This document shows positions 6,647 through 9,337 of a DNA stretch of 9,337 nt, piece by piece. A program made the position numbers and the translations under genes. The DNA is taken from the NCBI GenBank assembly GCA_007135385.1, contig SLIY01000052.1, positions 1 to 9,337 of the forward strand, read 5' to 3'. Positions within the stretch are counted from its first letter, which is position 1. Each line of letters begins with the position of its first letter. Under the pieces are notes generated by a model. It had not been told where the DNA came from. It did not search any database and saw nothing but the letters and a program-made list of their open reading frames with translations. This DNA is from Leptolyngbyaceae cyanobacterium CSSed165cm_216. GTDB lineage: Bacteria > Cyanobacteriota > Cyanobacteriia > Phormidesmidales > Phormidesmidaceae.

Positions 6647-6878
6647 TTGCAGTCTGGGGCTGCTGGGCGTCGACCATCGTGGGCGCGGGCGCTAGGCGAA
6701 AGCCCACCACCGGGGTACCCAAACAGTAAAACCCCAGCTTAGGACGTAGCTCAAAAGCCGGGTCACGACCTTCCTGCCACTCTTTCTCGGTGTAGAGCCA
6801 GTAGCCCTTGGGGCCAGCGACTAACTGGACTGGTGTTTCGCGGCTGCGCGAAATTAACACATGGGTTGGATTAAACAT
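6633..6878 (-). CDS. Small protein of unknown function, 81 aa
   Basis: This is a short soluble-looking protein starting MFNPTHVLISRSRETPVQLV, with no membrane helix and no signal peptide. I do not recognise a characterised domain, though the text resembles small conserved cyanobacterial hypotheticals. It is rich in aromatic residues (GYWLYTEKEW, then LGFYCLGTPVVGF), which suggests a small beta-rich fold. The last 20 residues are Pro/Gln/Ala-rich and probably disordered. It is supported as a real gene by AGGAG 6 bases before the ATG and a plausible promoter upstream, and because it lies outside murG except for a 14-base tail overlap. Its position opposite the murG end may be chance; no functional link follows from it. 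Confidence 0.75.
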   Translation of the reverse strand: MFNPTHVLISRSRETPVQLVAGPKGYWLYTEKEWQEGRDPAFELRPKLGFYCLGTPVVGFRLAPAPTMVDAQQPQTATIQQ

Positions 6879-6883
6879 GGATG

Positions 6884-6891
6884 ACTCCTCT
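6884..6891 (-). promoter_or_regulatory. Ribosome-binding site of the 81-aa gene
   Basis: AGAGGAGT on the minus strand places AGGAG 6 bases before the ATG at 6878-6876, one of the best Shine-Dalgarno matches in the window. Confidence 0.7.
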
Positions 6892-6901
6892 AGCCAAGCT
6901 A

Positions 6902-6931
6902 TAGATACTCGTTTTGTTTCTTCTATGTCAT
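6902..6931 (-). promoter_or_regulatory. Candidate promoter of the 81-aa gene
   Basis: On the minus strand ATGACA (6931-6926) and TATCTA (6907-6902) are separated by 18 bases and end about 24 bases before the start codon. This is a fair sigma-70 match predicting a very short leader. Confidence 0.4.
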
Positions 6932-7077
6932 TTTGTAACGCCTTCTCAGGAACTGGCGCGGTCGGGAGAGCCGAATAAGTGTCGGTAGGATTACCCCATC
7001 CGTAGCTATACCTAGGGAGGTGAGATAGCGTCCCAGGGTTCCCCCATTCGCCCCCAAACCCAAGAAAGCGTATTAAA

Positions 7078-7106
7078 TTATTAACTAGCAGTTACAAAAC
7101 TTTATC
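7078..7106 (+). promoter_or_regulatory. Weak candidate promoter of the DUF1997 gene
   Basis: TTATTA (7078-7083) and TTTATC (7101-7106) are 17 bases apart in an AT-rich stretch about 40 bases before the ATG. The match is weak. The rest of the 268-bp divergent spacer (6879-7146) shows nothing else I can name. Confidence 0.25.
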
Positions 7107-7146
7107 TACCGAGAGATGGCACCCATTTTCCGGTAATTTCCTAGTT

Positions 7147-7737
7147 ATGCAAGAATTTCAAGCCCACCAAACCCTACGTCTGCGAGTGCCCAACGAGGCT
7201 ATCCCGATTGAGCACTATCTGCGCCAGCCCCAGCGCCTGGTGCAAGCCATTACCGATCCTCGCCGGATTGAACCCCTAGATGATGGGGTGTATCGGCTCA
7301 GCTTGCGATCGCTCCAGTTTTTGGGCATCCATGTCGAGCCCACCGCTGATTTGAAGGTGTGGTCTACCGCCGATGGCACGTTGACCCTAGAGTCTGTGCA
7401 GTGCCAGGTACGCGGCCCCGACTACCTCAGTTTTGTGAATGAGTCGTTTGGCATGACCCTCAAAGGTACCCTCAAGCCCCAGCCCCAGGACACCCACACC
7501 GAACTCACCGGTCGGGCTGATTTAGCCATTCACATTGAATTGCCAGCCCCGATTAAATATATGCCCGTCCCCATGCTGGACAGAGCCGGTAAGGCCTTTC
7601 TAAATGGCATTTTGATGACCATCAAACACCGCATCGAGCGCCAACTAGTGGAGGACTATCGGGCTTGGGTAGCCGCCACCCTGCAGCGGGCCGATGGGGC
7701 TACCCAAAGCAGTCTGCGCGGCAATCTAGCCCAATAG
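7147..7737 (+). CDS. DUF1997 family protein
   Basis: This 196-residue protein belongs to the DUF1997 family, found in cyanobacteria and plastid-bearing eukaryotes; its biochemical role is not established. The family pattern runs through the protein: an N-terminal stretch with IEHYLRQPQRLVQAI (residues 21-35), the central GVYRLSLRSLQFLGIHVEP, and PAPIKYMPVPMLDRAGKAF before a C-terminal helix (LMTIKHRIERQLVEDYRAWV) that usually ends the domain. The roughly 20 residues after that helix are extra and polar. No signal peptide or transmembrane helix is visible. The Shine-Dalgarno sequence before the ATG is poor. Its last 38 bases overlap the end of the convergent octanoyltransferase gene. Assignment to the family is firmer than any statement about function. 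Confidence 0.85.
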   Translation: MQEFQAHQTLRLRVPNEAIPIEHYLRQPQRLVQAITDPRRIEPLDDGVYRLSLRSLQFLGIHVEPTADLKVWSTADGTLTLESVQCQVRGPDYLSFVNESFGMTLKGTLKPQPQDTHTELTGRADLAIHIELPAPIKYMPVPMLDRAGKAFLNGILMTIKHRIERQLVEDYRAWVAATLQRADGATQSSLRGNLAQ

Positions 7738-8464
7738 CCGGATTCTGTAGTCGATGCATCTGCTGCCATTCAGCATCGCTGAGGGGTTGCAGCTGCAACT
7801 CACAGTCAAAACACTGGGCCGCCGCCTGGCAGAGCGCCCTGGCGATCGCCGCCTGATCCACCTCGCCCATGGGACCTGGGGGCGGGGGTGGCGTCTGAAA
7901 CACTTGCTGGTACAGGATCGGATCAGGGGTGAGCACCATCGAGCCATGTTGTAAGACACAGCCATCTCGCCACAGTTGGGCACTGCCGATCCGTTTATGG
8001 CCCTGGGTGTCCACCAGGTCGGCCTGGGTGGCCAGGCTAAAGCAATGGTGCGATCGCCCATATTGCCGCTGCGGTTGGCCAAACTGCAAGGAAACCCCTA
8101 GGGCACGCCAGCCCTGAATCAGAAATTGACAAAGATCTCGATACACCTGCTGCCGTCGACCAGTTGCCGGGGAGGTGATCAGGGCATAGGTTAAGTCCCC
8201 CTGGTGCAACACCCCCCGTCCCCCGGTCGGTCGTTGCACCAGGGGAATGGGCTGGCCGTTCCAGGTCAAGTTGGACCAAGCCTCGGGAAACCGGCGTCGC
8301 TGACTAAACCCTAGAGAAATGGCCGCAGGCTGCCAGGTGTAAAACCGCAAGCAAGGGGGATGCCCATGGTGCTGGTGTTGATTCAGCAGCCACTGATCAA
8401 TCGCCATATGTACGGCTCCTGGAGCCGCCATTAACGGCAGTAGACGCCACACTGATGAGCTCAC
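7700..8464 (-). CDS. lipM: LipM-like octanoyltransferase (LplA/LipB fold)
   Basis: The predicted enzyme moves octanoyl groups from acyl-ACP to lipoyl-domain proteins such as GcvH, forming the substrate of lipoyl synthase. The 254 residues carry the biotin/lipoate protein ligase fold: FYTWQPAAISLGFSQ (41-55), QRPTGGRGVLHQGDLTYAL (77-95), CFSLATQADLV (141-151) and GHKRIGSAQLWRDGCVLQHGS (155-175). The CF...ADLV block with Cys141 matches the active-site Cys of Bacillus LipM, Lys157 is the family lysine, and GSAQ plus QHGS are also LipM-like. This favours a LipM transferase over an ATP-using LplA ligase, although the exact name is inferred. The start is GTG, overlapping the lipA stop as GTGA, and GGGGGAA upstream can serve as ribosome-binding site. 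Its tail overlaps the DUF1997 gene by 38 bases. Confidence 0.8.
   Translation of the reverse strand: MSSSVWRLLPLMAAPGAVHMAIDQWLLNQHQHHGHPPCLRFYTWQPAAISLGFSQRRRFPEAWSNLTWNGQPIPLVQRPTGGRGVLHQGDLTYALITSPATGRRQQVYRDLCQFLIQGWRALGVSLQFGQPQRQYGRSHHCFSLATQADLVDTQGHKRIGSAQLWRDGCVLQHGSMVLTPDPILYQQVFQTPPPPPGPMGEVDQAAIARALCQAAAQCFDCELQLQPLSDAEWQQMHRLQNPAIGLDCRADCFG
8461..8464 (-). promoter_or_regulatory. GTGA stop/start overlap coupling lipA and lipM
   Basis: The lipA stop TGA (8463-8461) shares bases with the lipM start GTG (8464-8462). Such 4-base overlaps mark co-transcribed, translationally coupled genes. Confidence 0.8.
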
Positions 8465-9337
8465 GGGGCTTCCCCCGCATGGTAGGAACTGCGTACCAGG
8501 GGACCAGAGCGCACGTGGGAAAAGCCTAGGTCCCGGGCGATCGCCCCCAGTCGCTCAAATTCCGCCGGGGTCCAGTAGCGCTCCACGGGGCGGTGGGCCA
8601 GGGAAGGACGCATATATTGGCCCAGGGTAAGGCGATCGCATCCCACCTGGCGCAAATCCACCATCGCCTGAATCAACTCCGCTTCCGTTTCCCCATGGCC
8701 CACCATCAGCCCTGACTTGGTAGGAATATTGGGGTCTAAGTCTTTTACCAGGGCCAGTACCCGCAGCGATCGCCCATACTTCCCTCCCCGCCGCACAGGG
8801 TCTTGTAGCCGCTGTACCGTTTCTAGATTGTGGTTGTAGCAGGCGGGTTTGGCCGCCACCACCCGAGCTACTCGCTCCGCCTGGCCCTGGTCCCGGCTGG
8901 GGCCACCCCAAAAGTCCGGCGTCAGCACCTCAATTTCGGTGCCTGGATTGGCCTGACGCACCCGATCCATCACCGTCACAAACCAGCCAGCCCCATGATC
9001 GGGCAGGTCATCTCGCGCTACGGACGTCAGCACCACATAGCGCAGCGCTAACAGCCGTACCGCCTCGGCCACCTGCTCGGGTTCGTGGGGGTCCAGGTTC
9101 ATCGGCGCATGCCCTTTATCCACCTGGCAAAAGGCACAGGCGCGGGTACAGGTAGCCCCCATCAATAGAAAGGTGGCGGTGCGATTGGCATAGCATTCCC
9201 CTCGATTCGGGCAGCGCCCTTCTTCACAGATGGTGTGAATCTGTCGCGCTTTAATGATGCGCTGCACCTCAGAGATATCGCTGGCATTGCCAATGGGACG
9301 ACGCAGCCAGGAGGGGAGGCGGGGGGGAGTGGGGGGG
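8461..9337 (-). CDS. lipA: Lipoyl synthase LipA, 5' end outside the window
   Basis: This radical-SAM enzyme inserts two sulfurs into protein-bound octanoyl groups to make lipoyl cofactors for 2-oxoacid dehydrogenases and the glycine cleavage system. Both iron-sulfur sites are intact. CEEGRCPNRGEC (CX4CX5C) with RSSYHAG near the C-terminus binds the auxiliary cluster that donates sulfur. CTRACAFC (CX3CX2C) binds the radical-SAM cluster. TSVARDDLPDHGA and PTKSGLMVGHGE are further family motifs. A GTG at 9267 gives 268 residues, but the frame stays open to the window edge and still reads LipA sequence there (LPSWLRRPIGNASDISEVQR), so the true start lies beyond 9337. It is the first gene of a pair with the octanoyltransferase; the shared promoter is not in view. 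Confidence 0.95.
   Translation of the reverse strand, partial: PPTPPRLPSWLRRPIGNASDISEVQRIIKARQIHTICEEGRCPNRGECYANRTATFLLMGATCTRACAFCQVDKGHAPMNLDPHEPEQVAEAVRLLALRYVVLTSVARDDLPDHGAGWFVTVMDRVRQANPGTEIEVLTPDFWGGPSRDQGQAERVARVVAAKPACYNHNLETVQRLQDPVRRGGKYGRSLRVLALVKDLDPNIPTKSGLMVGHGETEAELIQAMVDLRQVGCDRLTLGQYMRPSLAHRPVERYWTPAEFERLGAIARDLGFSHVRSGPLVRSSYHAGEAP

Noticed and set aside
8037..8279. Alternative frames inside lipM and lipA (for example 8037-8279 and 8555-8911)
   Set aside because: They are shadows of the real genes. They are low-complexity Gly/Pro-rich translations with no motifs.

Overview
The window reads as an ordinary chromosomal segment of a cyanobacterium. Evidence for this: 12 copies of the HIP1 octamer GCGATCGC in 9.3 kb, moderately high GC, a DUF1997 protein (a family of cyanobacteria and plastids), a cyanobacterial-type MurG, a prokaryotic cation-chloride cotransporter, and cyanobacterial-style short repeats in the one large intergenic gap. 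I cannot assign genus or species.

Layout. At the left edge is a decayed staphylococcal-nuclease-like gene on the minus strand (138-491). Divergent from it is a SLC12-type cation-chloride cotransporter (636-2861, +). A 136-bp foldback element resembling a MITE (2863-2998) starts one base after that gene's stop codon, and a hairpin terminator (2999-3022) follows. Next come a pterin-4a-carbinolamine dehydratase (3059-3340, -) and a 640-bp gap (3341-3982) rich in hairpins, with a tandem 18-mer but no convincing gene. An alpha/beta hydrolase (3983-4597, +) then converges, with a 6-bp gap, on an exported NTF2-like protein (4604-5386, -). The murG gene (5567-6646, +) overlaps tail to tail with an 81-aa conserved-looking unknown (6633-6878, -). 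A DUF1997 gene (7147-7737, +) overlaps tail to tail with a LipM-like octanoyltransferase (7700-8464, -). That gene is the second gene of a lipA-lipM pair joined by a GTGA overlap. lipA (8461-9337, -) runs off the right edge of the window.

How the genes work together. The only clear pathway unit is lipA-lipM: octanoyl transfer onto lipoyl domains followed by sulfur insertion, that is, complete de novo lipoylation from two coupled genes. murG makes lipid II for the wall. The transporter, dehydratase, hydrolase and NTF2-like protein look like independent single-gene units.

I found no defence system, CRISPR array, prophage, tRNA or rRNA. The points most worth a second look are the MITE-like element inserted at a terminator, the structured intergenic region 3341-3982, the eroded nuclease, the NKCC-like ion-site residues of the transporter, and the small unknown protein at 6633-6878.
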